Below are positions 1 through 9,157 of a DNA stretch of 12,857 nt, piece after piece. Under the pieces are notes generated by a model that saw only the letters and a list, made by a program, of their open reading frames with translations, did no database searches and was not told the DNA's origin. The stretch is from Isohypsibius dastychi (lineage: Eukaryota > Tardigrada > Eutardigrada > Parachela > Isohypsibiidae). The translations under genes and the position numbers were made by a program. Numbering within the stretch: position 1 is the first letter of the stretch; each line of letters begins with the position of its first letter. The DNA lies in the NCBI GenBank assembly GCA_034696485.1, contig JAQIWT010001046.1, forward strand, positions 1 to 12,857, in the 5' to 3' direction.

Positions 1-437
1 TCGAAGCTCGAATTAGGAGCTGAAATATCAGCTGGGATCTTTTTTGAGGGTTCGCCGAGAATTTTTTTCCTGATTTTATAACTAGCCCGCGAATTTTATT
101 TCGAGAGATCTGAAACGGCTGTTTTATAGAAAAAAGGATAATGTAAAGGAATGTGAAAAGATTCGATTTTCTACCTCTATGGCCACACGCCCAAAAAAAC
201 AAAAATGGTGACATTTTTGACCACTGGTCATCTGCCGGCATGCAGAGAACAGGCAGAAAAGAGAGCGCGAGCCGGCGGTCACTCGCCTTTTGTTTCCCCT
301 GAGCACAGCAAGTAAACCGGCTGCGCTTCATTTACAATGGTCCTGTAACAGATTTGAATAAAGAAGAGTTGATCACATCACATTACATGTCGTCTTGAAT
401 AGATTCTTCCAGCAAGGTCTGAATCCTTTTACAACCT
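1..437. other. Flanking DNA left of the P element; no gene recognised
   Basis: I see no convincing coding segment here on either strand; the open frames are short and have no recognisable motif. An AATAAA hexamer lies at 357-362 on the plus strand, so the 3' end of a gene lying left of the window is possible. With the P element removed, this DNA would join directly to the sequence upstream of the piggyBac gene, so it could also be part of the piggyBac element's 5' flank, but I found no terminal repeat to support that. Confidence 0.4.
357..362 (+). promoter_or_regulatory. Possible poly(A) signal AATAAA
   Basis: Canonical hexamer on the plus strand. No coding exon is visible upstream within the window, so its use is unproven. 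Confidence 0.25.
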
Positions 438-444
438 CTTAAAG
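438..444. repeat. Target-site duplication of the P element, left copy
   Basis: CTTAAAG directly abuts the left inverted repeat, and the same seven bases in direct orientation follow the right inverted repeat at 6812-6818. Duplications of 7 or 8 bp are usual for the P superfamily. The motif is nearly palindromic, so the exact border could shift by a few bases. The choice that makes the element begin with CA and end with TG agrees with known P elements. Confidence 0.8.
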
Positions 445-489
445 CATAGTGAAAATAGACTACAAGGCAGGCCTCTCTAATCAAGGTGA
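445..489 (+). repeat. Left terminal inverted repeat of the P element (45 bp)
   Basis: Begins CATAGTGAAAATAGAC and is identical over 45 bases to the reverse complement of 6767-6811. It is the end distal to the transposase start, close to the gene's 3' end (stop at 752). Confidence 0.92.
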
Positions 490-2457
490 CGAAACGGCAG
501 GCAAGAGGACTGGTCGGCTGGAATGTCTGCTCACTAATTAATTTGGCAAAGCAAAGCCTGCACATCACGCCGCCTCTTTTTGTTCCAAGGGGGTGAAGTC
601 GCCTCGCCACTCAAGGGTCAAACAGGACTTAGAAATTTCTTCGACATTTATATTCATGAAATCTGGCAGAAAGTCTGATTATTCGGTTCAAGCATGCTAT
701 ATAACCAAAAAAAGTTCAACATATCGATGAAATATTTGTGAGTTAATTTTTTCATTCAACATCTGCGTCCTCCATTGTCGGCTGATTGCGATTCAATGAA
801 GCGGCATATTTCGCGCGTTCCCTGTTTTCAAAAGCGTGCTTGCTGCGATCACTCCCATAGCGCTTGTCGTTCTGTTGCTGAGTTATCATCTTGTCGCCAA
901 ATTTCAGCATCATCTGGACAAAATAATCCACGCACATTTCCATAAACTTCTGCATGTCATGGTCACATTCAGGCTTGTCGCTGGGCTCAAGAACGCATTT
1001 GTTGCTAATGTAATCCAAAATTATGCGGGCAATATCTACTTTGTAGTTTGTAGCAATATCGGCATGCATCAGTTTGAACACTTGACTTGCTTCGTCAAAT
1101 ATCCGGAAACATTCTTCGCTCACAAATATCCAAGACCCGTTGTAGATACTCTTCGTGTACTCCGCCCACCTAGAAATAGATTAATTAATAAATATTTGAA
1201 CTTTCGACTATATTTTCCGGTGTTATTTCGCCCGTGAACTAAATATCATTGTTGTTGTTCAATAATTTGGACGAATTTGGTTCGAACAGAATTTGAAGAT
1301 TGATTTATAGTCAAAATGGTGTTAAGTTTTAGTAGCTGATGATTGCATGGCATTCAACTAAGCTCAACTGAGTTTATATACAAGATCGAGGGCAACACAA
1401 ACGCACACATTCTACGGTTTTTGGGTTTAGAATCAGCTTGTTCAAATTTAACTCAAAAATTGACCGGCAACTGTAAAAAGACAAATAATGAGTTGGATTT
1501 GCAGCAAAACTGAACTAGTTCACAGAATTATGTATTTTAATCATTTGAATTAGGTGATGTGAAGCATTAACGGAATTAAAAATTATAAAATATCAAGACA
1601 ATTTCCACCTCAATAGAAACCTGCCATCGCAGAGAGCGAGTCGATAAAACGTTTTCACTATATATTAAACTAATAACCCAAACTTACCAAGGTACGGTGA
1701 CATCACGGCGCTGCATCAGCCATGCTAAGCAGGCCCTACAACGTTGTTCATCCGCTCCCACCGCAAGTCGTTTCTGCATTCTGCCAACAACATGTCCTGC
1801 AAGTATTAAGTTATCATCCAGATCTGCCGCATTTTAAGTAAGCAACATACCGGCGAGATAATATGTTAATTGTTCCTCTGCGCGTTGATCACAAAACAAT
1901 TTGTCCCGATTGAACCCGGTTAACTCCATGTTCAGAAGATCGTTTTCGATCATATCCATGTCATATTGGAGAGCGGACGGAGTGTGTCGGTTCTCAGAAG
2001 CCTTGACTTTCCACATTCGTACAAACTGCAGAAAATTTTGAGTCGATCCTCCAACATCTTCCCCGGCTGAGTCGACATCCGCATGACGCGACGGTTTGTT
2101 GCTGGCGGTGATGGCGATCGTTTTAAAAGCGTCTCTGGCGCGAACTGCGGTTAATGTTGAAACCCGTTCTCCACCGACAGCACGCATTCGTGAAACACAG
2201 AATTCGGAGCGATCGTTACAGAGCAGTCGAGTGCTGAATGAAATCACGCCTCGTGAACAGAACAGATTTTCCATTATTTCCAATGTGGATGAAATGGTAA
2301 TGATACATCGATTTATGAACTGATCCGGTGTGCGTCGCTCTTTAGGAACCAAATTTTTCCATAAAACAAGCCGGGTTCGAAAATGATGCATGTGCTGCAA
2401 AATCAAAAAATGTTGAGATTTTTTCGTTTGCTAAAGTTACTACGAAAGTATGTAGTA

Positions 2458-3111
2458 TTACACCGTCCTTTCTCGGCATTCTAGCTAACGGGGCTACCGG
2501 TAAAATAGAAGGAGTAGAACGACTGGAAGGAATAGAATTCGCTATCATTTTAATTCATGAAATTCCAAAAACCGTTTCCGGTCAGTTTTTGAAACGATGA
2601 GATTGGATCTCAGTCTTTCTTTAAAATAAATCAACATATTCACGGCTCAGGAAAAACGATGACAGATCGCTGTTCATAGAGCAAACATCAACAGATGGGA
2701 AACATTTGAGTCCAGCAGGAATCAAATTTATCTAACCGACTTGCGCACCAAAACTTGAAATCCTAACAAATAAATATGAATCGTAAAAAATTGAAAGACA
2801 GACAATTTGGTTTTAACGCGGGAGCCCACTATATTCAGGAATCAATCCCAATTTGTCTTCGGTGGCGATATTCCACCAGAACGACCAAAACGAAAACAAT
2901 GGGAGAACATTGGAGGGGTGCGAGTGCGACAAAGATGTTATTACATCAGGGGGTGCGATGAACCTAGCCCCAATCCCCCTTAAACTGAGTGGAAGGAAGA
3001 GAAAGAGACCCTAATGTTATAGTCTACGGGCCTTCCCGTTCGTTTTATTTTCTTGACCGTGGAGAAGACTGGAAGGAGAAGGTAGTGGAATGCCGAGAAA
3101 GGACGGTGTAA
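2458..3111. mobile_element. Small TA-flanked transposon (654 bp) inside a P-transposase intron
   Basis: The ends are 24-bp perfect inverted repeats (2458-2481 and 3088-3111) beginning TTACACCGTCCTTTCTC. Each end is bordered by TA (2456-2457 and 3112-3113), the duplication typical of Tc1/mariner-type and several other DNA transposons. The interior has no recognisable transposase; the longest open frame (2776-2961, 61 codons) shows no known motif. It is therefore probably a non-autonomous (MITE-like) element. It lies within the intron between exons 3309-3126 and 2394-1851. Without it that intron would be about 75 bp, like the other short introns here. Confidence 0.72.
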
Positions 3112-5081
3112 TAAATTGAGCTTACTTGAACTCTCTCCCGCATTCCAATGAATTCTTGATTACTAAACGGTTTCCGCTGTTCACATTTATCTTGATGATG
3201 AGAGGTGTTGTTGAGGTCGATGAACAGATTCCAGATCTTGAGAAAGTCGATAGTTGCCTTGCAATTGAAAAACTTGGGAACACCTTCACGCGTTAGAAGT
3301 TCAAGCGCCCTGTACATTATTGTGATTATTGTAGTACCAAAAACAACAGTGACATGTATAGCTTACTCTGCAACTGTCTTGCTTGTAATCTGTATTGCTG
3401 GAGAAACTTTCATCTTCGCAAAAGAACTCGGATAGATGTGAAATCCGGACTTCAGCTTTGGGGCTAGTTTGACGATGTTCCTCTGGTCATACTGGTAAAG
3501 GGCTCGAATCACTTGAAAGTCAACAGCCAAATCTCCTTCATCGGGATCAGTGAATAATTTCCCGTTGCAGTCGACCCATTTGAGCAAAAATAATTTGAAA
3601 TAATTTTAATAAGAACGAAAGTAACTTTTTACAAGGTATCCCTTCTCATTGTCGCGCCAGTTATGAACCAAATTCTTCTGCAAGTGTGGCGGGTCAAAAA
3701 TGTGCACAATCCGATGACCGTCTGCTTCGTACCAGTGCTGAACTAACCCGTTCCTGAAAGATATTTTTGTTAACTACAGAAATATTAGTTCGCGAACTGA
3801 ATACTTACTCGAGCTGTTTGAAAAGACCCATGTCTCTCACTGCGCTGCTGTTGTTTGACCCACCGTCGGAACAAGAAAATACCACATCGAATCCAGCAGA
3901 GCGTACCATCTGGATTGCATCCGTCACTACAACCTTCATAACTGGACCGGGCAGCACTCCTTTACTCATAAAATGCATGAACGGAATGGTGAACTTCTTT
4001 TGTATTCCTCCAACTAGCATGATGAGCATATTGTTAGCTAGACCCTCGTGGTTACGTCGCAGCTGTTTGGGTGTGAAATGTTGTTCGTATTTCCCGATAT
4101 CAGGCTTGCCGACTCTCGTATCCGTGTGACGGTTGTAAACGACTGATGTATCCAGGTGAAGATCATCGAAAAAGAGACCGACTACACGCTTATCTGGAGC
4201 TAGCCCGTCTGCCTTGAGCTTCAGCAGGGCGTCCATGAAGTCTGTCCGACCAGAATTTCCCGGCACCGCACTCTTCAGATTCTGGATAGTTTTTATGGAC
4301 GGGATAGGTAACAGGCCACTCAAAGTGTCGTACATCGAACTCCGAGAAGAATCTCGCATCGAAACCGCAAAATCCAGGATGCCGTCACTGTAGCGCCTTT
4401 GGTTCTTTGACACTCGCGAGAGCTTAATCATCTCAGTCAGAAGGGCTTGGGTTTTCATGGGAAAATTCTCCAAAGAAGTTTCAAGCGATTTCGATTCTGC
4501 TTCCGTTAGTGATTTCCGTAACTTATTCCGTTGAGCTTCCAAAGTAGTTGCCCTTCGCTTCAGCCGCTGCCCATGCTTCAACTTCTCCTGAACTACATCA
4601 TCTTTTATCTTCTGCCGACGAGCGAGTTTGGAGTGAAGTGTTCGACACTGATTGCATCTGTCAAATCACAATAATCAAAAATATGTTAATATCTTTGCAA
4701 TAATTTTGCGGCTCATTTTTGTGACCTGATTAAGTTTGGTCCGATTAACAGTGGACAACTCCCATGACGAAGTACAGCTTCGCCCATTGTTCCAAAAAGT
4801 CACGTTGATAGCAATCCTTTGTGCCTATCCGACTCCCAAGCGTAGTACCAGCGCACAGTTCCATCGCACTGAAGGACTGCAACAAGATCTCAAGCTCTGC
4901 GGGTGACTGGACTGGCTGTCGATTTGGAATTAAATCTCCTTCATACAGCTTTCAGCGGACTTCAATATTTAGAATACGAGATCGGTCAAAAAACAAACTG
5001 GCAACGTACGCTGTCGATTGCCCGGTCACGTACTGGTTAGGGATACCGAACGCAATGATATAGTTTCCTCCACGGAACATA

Positions 5082-5400
5082 TCGTAATTCACCGATTAAG
5101 AGCCCGGGCTCTTAATCTTTCGAAGCTCGAATATTTGGGCTCTTATCACGGGAGGGCTTTTATTTCGGGGGGGCTTTTATTTAACCGAAGGCCGAAAAGT
5201 GCACTGTGACAAGAGAAAACCCGAATTTATTGCTACTCCAACAAAAGAAAACGTGTTTTTATGCAGCGGAGAAACATCGTTTAGCAGGATCTTTCACGTA
5301 TTTTCTCACTTCTGTATGAGTGGAGTGATTTAGAATGAAATGGGCTCTTATTACGGGGGGGGCTTTTATTTCGGGGGGGCTCTTAATTGAAGAATTACGG
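5082..5400. mobile_element. Small TA-flanked transposon (319 bp) inside a P-transposase exon
   Basis: The ends are inverted: left CGTAATTCACCGATTAAG and right (reverse complement) CGTAATTCTTCAATTAAG, both leading into GAGCCC. TA flanks both ends (5080-5081 and 5401-5402). The interior is non-coding and rich in runs of G next to CTTTTATTT. A block of about 46 bp at 5138-5183 recurs in direct orientation at 5342-5388. If the element and one TA are removed, the minus-strand reading frame continues without a shift from SLLDLIKHSNVPDTLEQM into TMFRGGNYIIAFG, which shows that it interrupts coding sequence rather than an intron. It belongs to the MITE class by size and structure; its parent family is unknown. 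Confidence 0.8.
5094..5117. repeat. 24-bp perfect palindrome at the left end of the 319-bp element
   Basis: GATTAAGAGCCC is followed directly by its reverse complement GGGCTCTTAATC, giving a palindrome with no loop. It means the left terminus carries the terminal motif in both orientations, so this end could form a cruciform, and it may reflect a rearranged or tandem terminus. Confidence 0.85.
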
Positions 5401-6766
5401 TAGTCATCTGCTCCAAAGTATCCGGCACGTTCGAATGTTTGATAAGATCAAGCAAACTTCAAAATTCTGTGCCTGAAATTACAATATCCCAAGTTAGATG
5501 TGATAGATCAAAGCCTGTTCTTTATTACTCGGACTCTTTGAAAACCTTCGAATACCGGCGAATTCGTTGATCATTTTGTAAAGAAATTTAATTAACCCAG
5601 GGCTTCACGAACTGAGCATTTTTGTTACAAAGGTAGAAAATCTGCTCATTTATAACCCAAAAATAGCTCCTGCTGCTCGAAAGTGATGGGAATCAGCTCA
5701 CCTCTAGTTTCAGCAAAAATAAGCTCAATCAGCAATGCTCGATATGAATACGACTAGATATGCTCATTGCTGCAGCACACAAAATGAATGTTCAAAATTT
5801 GCTGAAATTTGCTGGATTATTATTCAGCCTGAATGACGATAACTCTGCCTCACTTAAAACCGATAACTGACAACGGTCATGAATTTTTCTGCCTCAATCA
5901 AATAGAATCAGTTTCTGCTACCAGAATATGTTCAACTTCAAAATTAACTTCAGCCAACTGATCGGGTGTGTAACATTTTCTCATTCATTAATATTCGGGT
6001 ACTCACGTAATGCGGCAAGCCGTTCGTTCTCTTGATTTCCCAAAGAAAATAACACTTCCGGTGGTGCGATGTCCTTGGCTTCATCGAGTAACAGAGATGA
6101 ATCCACATCTTCCGGCGCCTCCACGAAATTCTCAATCGTTGGATACGAATACTGTTTCAAAAAATTTTTTCCATTGATCGTCTATCCACGTTTCCGGCAC
6201 TTGAAAGCATTATCTTCGAAATGTAATTCGCAAACATATGCCTTAGGACCTGGCACTTCTTCGCGTTCACAAAACGAGATCCATTTTTGCAAAAGATCAT
6301 TATAATCCTGCATCAACGAAAGGTCGACATCAGTGGATTTTGGTGGCTTAGGAAACAAGTGCATCGATAATTTTGATTCCGTGGTGACAGTACATCTTCG
6401 TACAAAACATTTATTGAATCCGCCATGCCCGGAACGCCGCTTAAGGGAAGATTCAATATGATGATCCTCCATAATTCCAGAAAGCAACACACGAAACGAA
6501 AAGAGTTCTGTGTTCCATTCCAAGTCTTTTAGATTACAAAACTCGGTTAGAAAATTAAGAAAGTGAAGAGGAGAGCATGGCTGAAGTGTTATGCCCGGCT
6601 GTGTCCGTAATCCTTCTTTTCTTATGCATTTTTTCTTGTGTTCTGTACTGCAAGGGGTATTGAATTCAAGAAGGCCCCTCAGCAGCTAAGTGACGTCATG
6701 ATGTGCAGGCATTGCCAATTAGTGAACTGACATTCCAGGCGACCAGCGGCTAAGCTGCCCGTTGCT

Positions 6767-6811
6767 TCACCTTGATTAGAGAGGCCTGCCTTGTAGTCTA
6801 TTTTCACTATG
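6767..6811 (-). repeat. Right terminal inverted repeat of the P element (45 bp)
   Basis: The reverse complement is identical over 45 bases to 445-489. This is the end next to the transposase start (ATG at 6472), so the roughly 300 bp between here and the ATG should contain the transposase promoter. Divergent inverted similarity to the other end continues to about 6698. Confidence 0.92.
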
Positions 6812-6818
6812 CTTAAAG
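6812..6818. repeat. Target-site duplication of the P element, right copy
   Basis: CTTAAAG, identical and in the same orientation as 438-444. It begins 110 bp before the start codon of the piggyBac gene. Confidence 0.8.
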
Positions 6819-6921
6819 TGACCATCAAAAACACTTCAAAAATTAACCTGAATAGGCCAGAATAGGAAAGAGAAAGTCTTTCGCAGTCTTTATTTCTTCC
6901 AGTTCTTGTTCCACTTCTAAA

Positions 6922-9157
6922 ATGCCACCAAAAAAGCGTCGAAAAATATCGAAGGAGATCTCATTTGCAATTGATAATTCAGACTCGGACTCAGACGATG
7001 ACGTTAATGATGATATTGATTTGGATGACCCAGAATTACTGGCTGAGCCTGACGTTGAGGAAATCGATGATTTTGATTCCGAAAGCGAGGAAGAATGTAG
7101 CGATGATGACGACGCCGTTTATTTTTTACCGGGAACGGAACCGTTCGTTTCTAAGAATGAACAGTATTCATGGACGAGAGAATATGCCGGACATAACCGA
7201 ATTCGCGCAGCTGATAAAATGAACTTTATTCCTGGAACTCATCCGGATATTGCAGCCAAAATAACAGACGTAAAATCAGCGTTTGAAGTGTTTTTCCCGA
7301 ACATCATGAAAACTATGCTAATGCTGTATACAAACATCGAAGGAGGCCGAAGATATCCGGGGGACTGGGATGATATTGACGAAATGGAGCTTGATGCGTT
7401 TTTGAGTAAGTGTGTTCTTCATTTTTTGTATGAACTTCATGCTTAATTCAAAAATAAGTGATGGAAAATAAAGTGAAGATTTTTATAATTATAACTGAAT
7501 AAACACAGAAAGAATTGTCCCCCCCGTATATGGCCAAAAGGGGGGGGGGGGTTGACTTTTCTTGGGAGTTAAAACATGTACCTGTAACTTGTAACTGTAA
7601 CCTGTTCCCGTAACTCAAAACTTTGAAATCAAGGTTTTTTTTAACGGAACGAACCCCTCTCCTCCCCCCTCACGTTCAACGAAATGAAACCCCCTTTTCT
7701 TCCACAGAACAATGTTTTCACACCCCTCATAGATTTCGTCGATAGGGGAAGGGGGGACAGTATACAAGGTTAACCAGAAGTTGCGAAAAACATTTCGTTT
7801 TTATTCCGATAATAATTATATATCTAATCTTATTTCATTTTCACAGGCGTCTTGATTCTGCAAGGAGTTTTCAAAGAAAACACCAGACCATGCGCTGATT
7901 TGTGGAGCACCAAGAATGGGAGAACAATCTACAATGCTGTGATGTCGCGCAAAAGATTCGTTCAGCTTCTTTGTGCCATGCGGTTTGACGAGAAACTCAC
8001 CAGGGAAGAGCGGCGCCAAACCGACAAGATGACCCACATCCGGCAGTTCGAGGAACTCTGGGCGGTAACATTGCGTATGGCTTATATTCCTGGAGAACAT
8101 ATGACGGTGGACGAAATGCTTGTGCCATTCAAAGGTCGATGTCCATTCAAGCAGTACATGCCGAATAAACCCAGATCCAAGTACGGACTTAAAGCGTGGA
8201 TTCTGGCCGACGCGGCGACTTCATACTGTTGCAATGTGCAGCTATACACTGGAAAACCAGCAGACGGGGAACCAGAAAAAAAGCAAGGACGACGGGTGAC
8301 TTTGGATCTGGTGGAATACCTCGGAGCTGCGTCTGGCCGTAATGTTGTGACGGACAATTTTTTCACGGACATCGAACTTGGACAAGCTCTGCTCAGCCGG
8401 AATATGACCCTGGTTGGAACCTTGAGAAAGAATAAACCGGGAATCCCTCGTGAGTTCTTGCCGTCTTTACAAAGAGTCGTCAACTCCAACCTTTTCGGCT
8501 TTACTGACGACTTTACTCTCGTATCTTATGTCCCGAAACGTGGAAAAGCAGTCATCTTATCAAGCTACCATCACCACAGTTCAACAATCGAAAGCGGGGA
8601 CGCTTTGAAGCCTGAAATTATCAAGACCTACAACTCAACGAAAGCCGGAGTTGATACACTCGATCAAAGAGTGGGAAATTACACTTGCAAAAGACGAGTT
8701 CGTCGATGGCCCATGGCGATTTTCTTCACCATTGTTAATATATCGGCCAACAATACATTTGTCTCTTGGAGCGAAGTTCGAAAAGACTGGAATGGAAATA
8801 AAAACCACAAACGCCGGCTGTTTCTGGAAAAACTTGGAGAGTCATTGATCGAGAATAAATTACGTCGACGTATCAGAAATAATGTGAGACGGTGGCATTT
8901 AACTCGTTTTAAAATACTAAAATATTACATTTTTGCAGCATTTAATGAAAGAACTGCGGGATTTCATCTATCGCTGGTTTGGTGAAGAGCAACCAATTAT
9001 TTCTGGTCCTAACTTTGGCGAAAAAATTGGGAAAAAATTGCGTTGTCACATTTGTCTGCGGAAAGAGGACAGAAAATCCAACAGGTTGTGTACCAGTTGT
9101 TTAAAGAATACGTGTCAAAATCATTCAGTTACGATCTGTGCAAACTGCTGTGAATGA
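6922..9157 (+). CDS. piggyBac-type transposase, intact, three exons, 579 aa
   Basis: Catalyses cut-and-paste transposition at TTAA sites, acting in the nucleus, if active. Exons 6922-7405, 7847-8883 and 8939-9157; introns of 441 and 55 bp with GTAAGT/TTTTCACAG and GTGAGA/TTTTTGCAG borders and consistent phases (1, then 0). The start ATG at 6922 opens MPPKKRRKISKE, a basic nuclear-localisation-like stretch, followed by an acidic Ser/Asp tract. The splice restores the family motif around DAFLSVLILQGVFKEN. Catalytic residues by context are D250 (MTVDEMLVPFKGR), D331 (NVVTDNFFTD), D431 and D434 (AGVDTLDQ); the spacings of 81 and 100 nearly match piggyBac D268, D346, D447 and the D three residues on. 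Near residues 545-578 is the cysteine-rich cross-brace domain, C-x2-C-x11-C-x2-C-x4-C-x2-H then C-x2-C. Length is close to the 594 aa of moth piggyBac. No lesion is seen. It could be a live element or a host-retained derivative; I found no terminal repeats. Confidence 0.93.
7519..7551. repeat. C7 and G12 runs in the first piggyBac intron
   Basis: A run of seven C (7519-7525) and a run of twelve G (7540-7551) are separated by 14 bases, so they can pair as a hairpin. The surrounding intron (7406-7846) is otherwise low complexity, with several further C-rich tracts around 7655-7695. I see no gene in the intron. Confidence 0.6.

Larger units (their letters stand above)
752..6472 (-). pseudogene. 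THAP-domain P-element transposase, interrupted
   Basis: Proposed exons, all minus strand: 6472-6007, 5472-4726 (split by the element at 5082-5400), 4657-3809, 3753-3633, about 3581-3367, 3309-3126, 2394-1851, 1796-1688, 1169-752; roughly 1,100 codons. All proposed junctions have matching phases, with one acceptor missing (see findings). Exon 1 has a C2CH THAP zinc finger: KCFVRRC, conserved W, then VCELHF, and an AVPTIF-like YPTIE. Exon 3 opens with CNQC and a Leu/Arg-rich coil, then RRYSDGILDFAVSM, typical of THAP9/P proteins. RNase H-like catalytic candidates are D in FFDDLHL (4165-4167), D in CSDGGSNN (3865-3867), D in IFDPPHLQKN (3693-3695) and E in RSEFCVSRMR (2203-2205), matching D, D, D, E of Drosophila P by context. 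Later P hallmarks are FAKMKVSPA, the ATIDFL segment, MRAVGG, YYLAGHVVGR and CRAC. Lesions: TAG 6184-6182, TGA 5461-5459, TGA 4955-4953, and a probable one-base loss near 4795-4801. Identity strong; details of exons 2 and 5 less so. Confidence 0.88.
445..6811 (-). mobile_element. P-superfamily DNA transposon, full length, 6,367 bp, non-autonomous by decay
   Basis: The element is bounded by 45-bp perfect terminal inverted repeats and a 7-bp direct target duplication, and encodes a THAP-type P transposase on the minus strand. Beyond the perfect repeat, the two ends stay recognisably inverted for roughly 80 more bases (about 490-569 against 6766-6698), as in shared motifs around TGGAATGTC and GCCTGCACATCA. 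The repeats begin CATAGTGAAAATA, resembling the CATGATGAAAT start of the Drosophila P element. Identical terminal repeats and an undamaged duplication suggest the insertion is not ancient, yet the transposase has several lesions and the element contains two smaller transposons (2458-3111 and 5082-5400). It lies immediately upstream of a piggyBac gene. The assignment to P is strong; the species-level family is unknown. Confidence 0.9.

Noticed and set aside
836-1237. 133-codon plus-strand open frame
   Set aside because: It lies opposite the last P-transposase exon, which continues a spliced P protein in phase; the plus-strand frame has no motif and is a shadow.
2776-2961. Possible transposase fragment inside the 654-bp element
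   Set aside because: The 61-codon frame shows no DDE or helix-turn-helix motif that I can recognise, so I treat the element as non-coding.
3767-4129. 120-codon plus-strand open frame
   Set aside because: Antisense to the catalytic exon of the P transposase, where the minus-strand frame carries conserved motifs.
4726-6472. Alternative genetic code (TAG and TGA as sense codons) to explain in-frame stops in the P gene
   Set aside because: The piggyBac and P genes both end at TGA where the family ends, and the coiled-coil gene ends at TAG, so reassignment is not supported; decay explains the stops better.
438-6816. Reading the P element as a TTAA-flanked piggyBac-type insertion
   Set aside because: TTAA is present in both duplications, but with TTAA as the target site the two ends are offset by one base, and the encoded protein is clearly of P type.
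8082-8489. 135-codon minus-strand open frame
   Set aside because: Antisense to the central piggyBac exon; no motif of its own.
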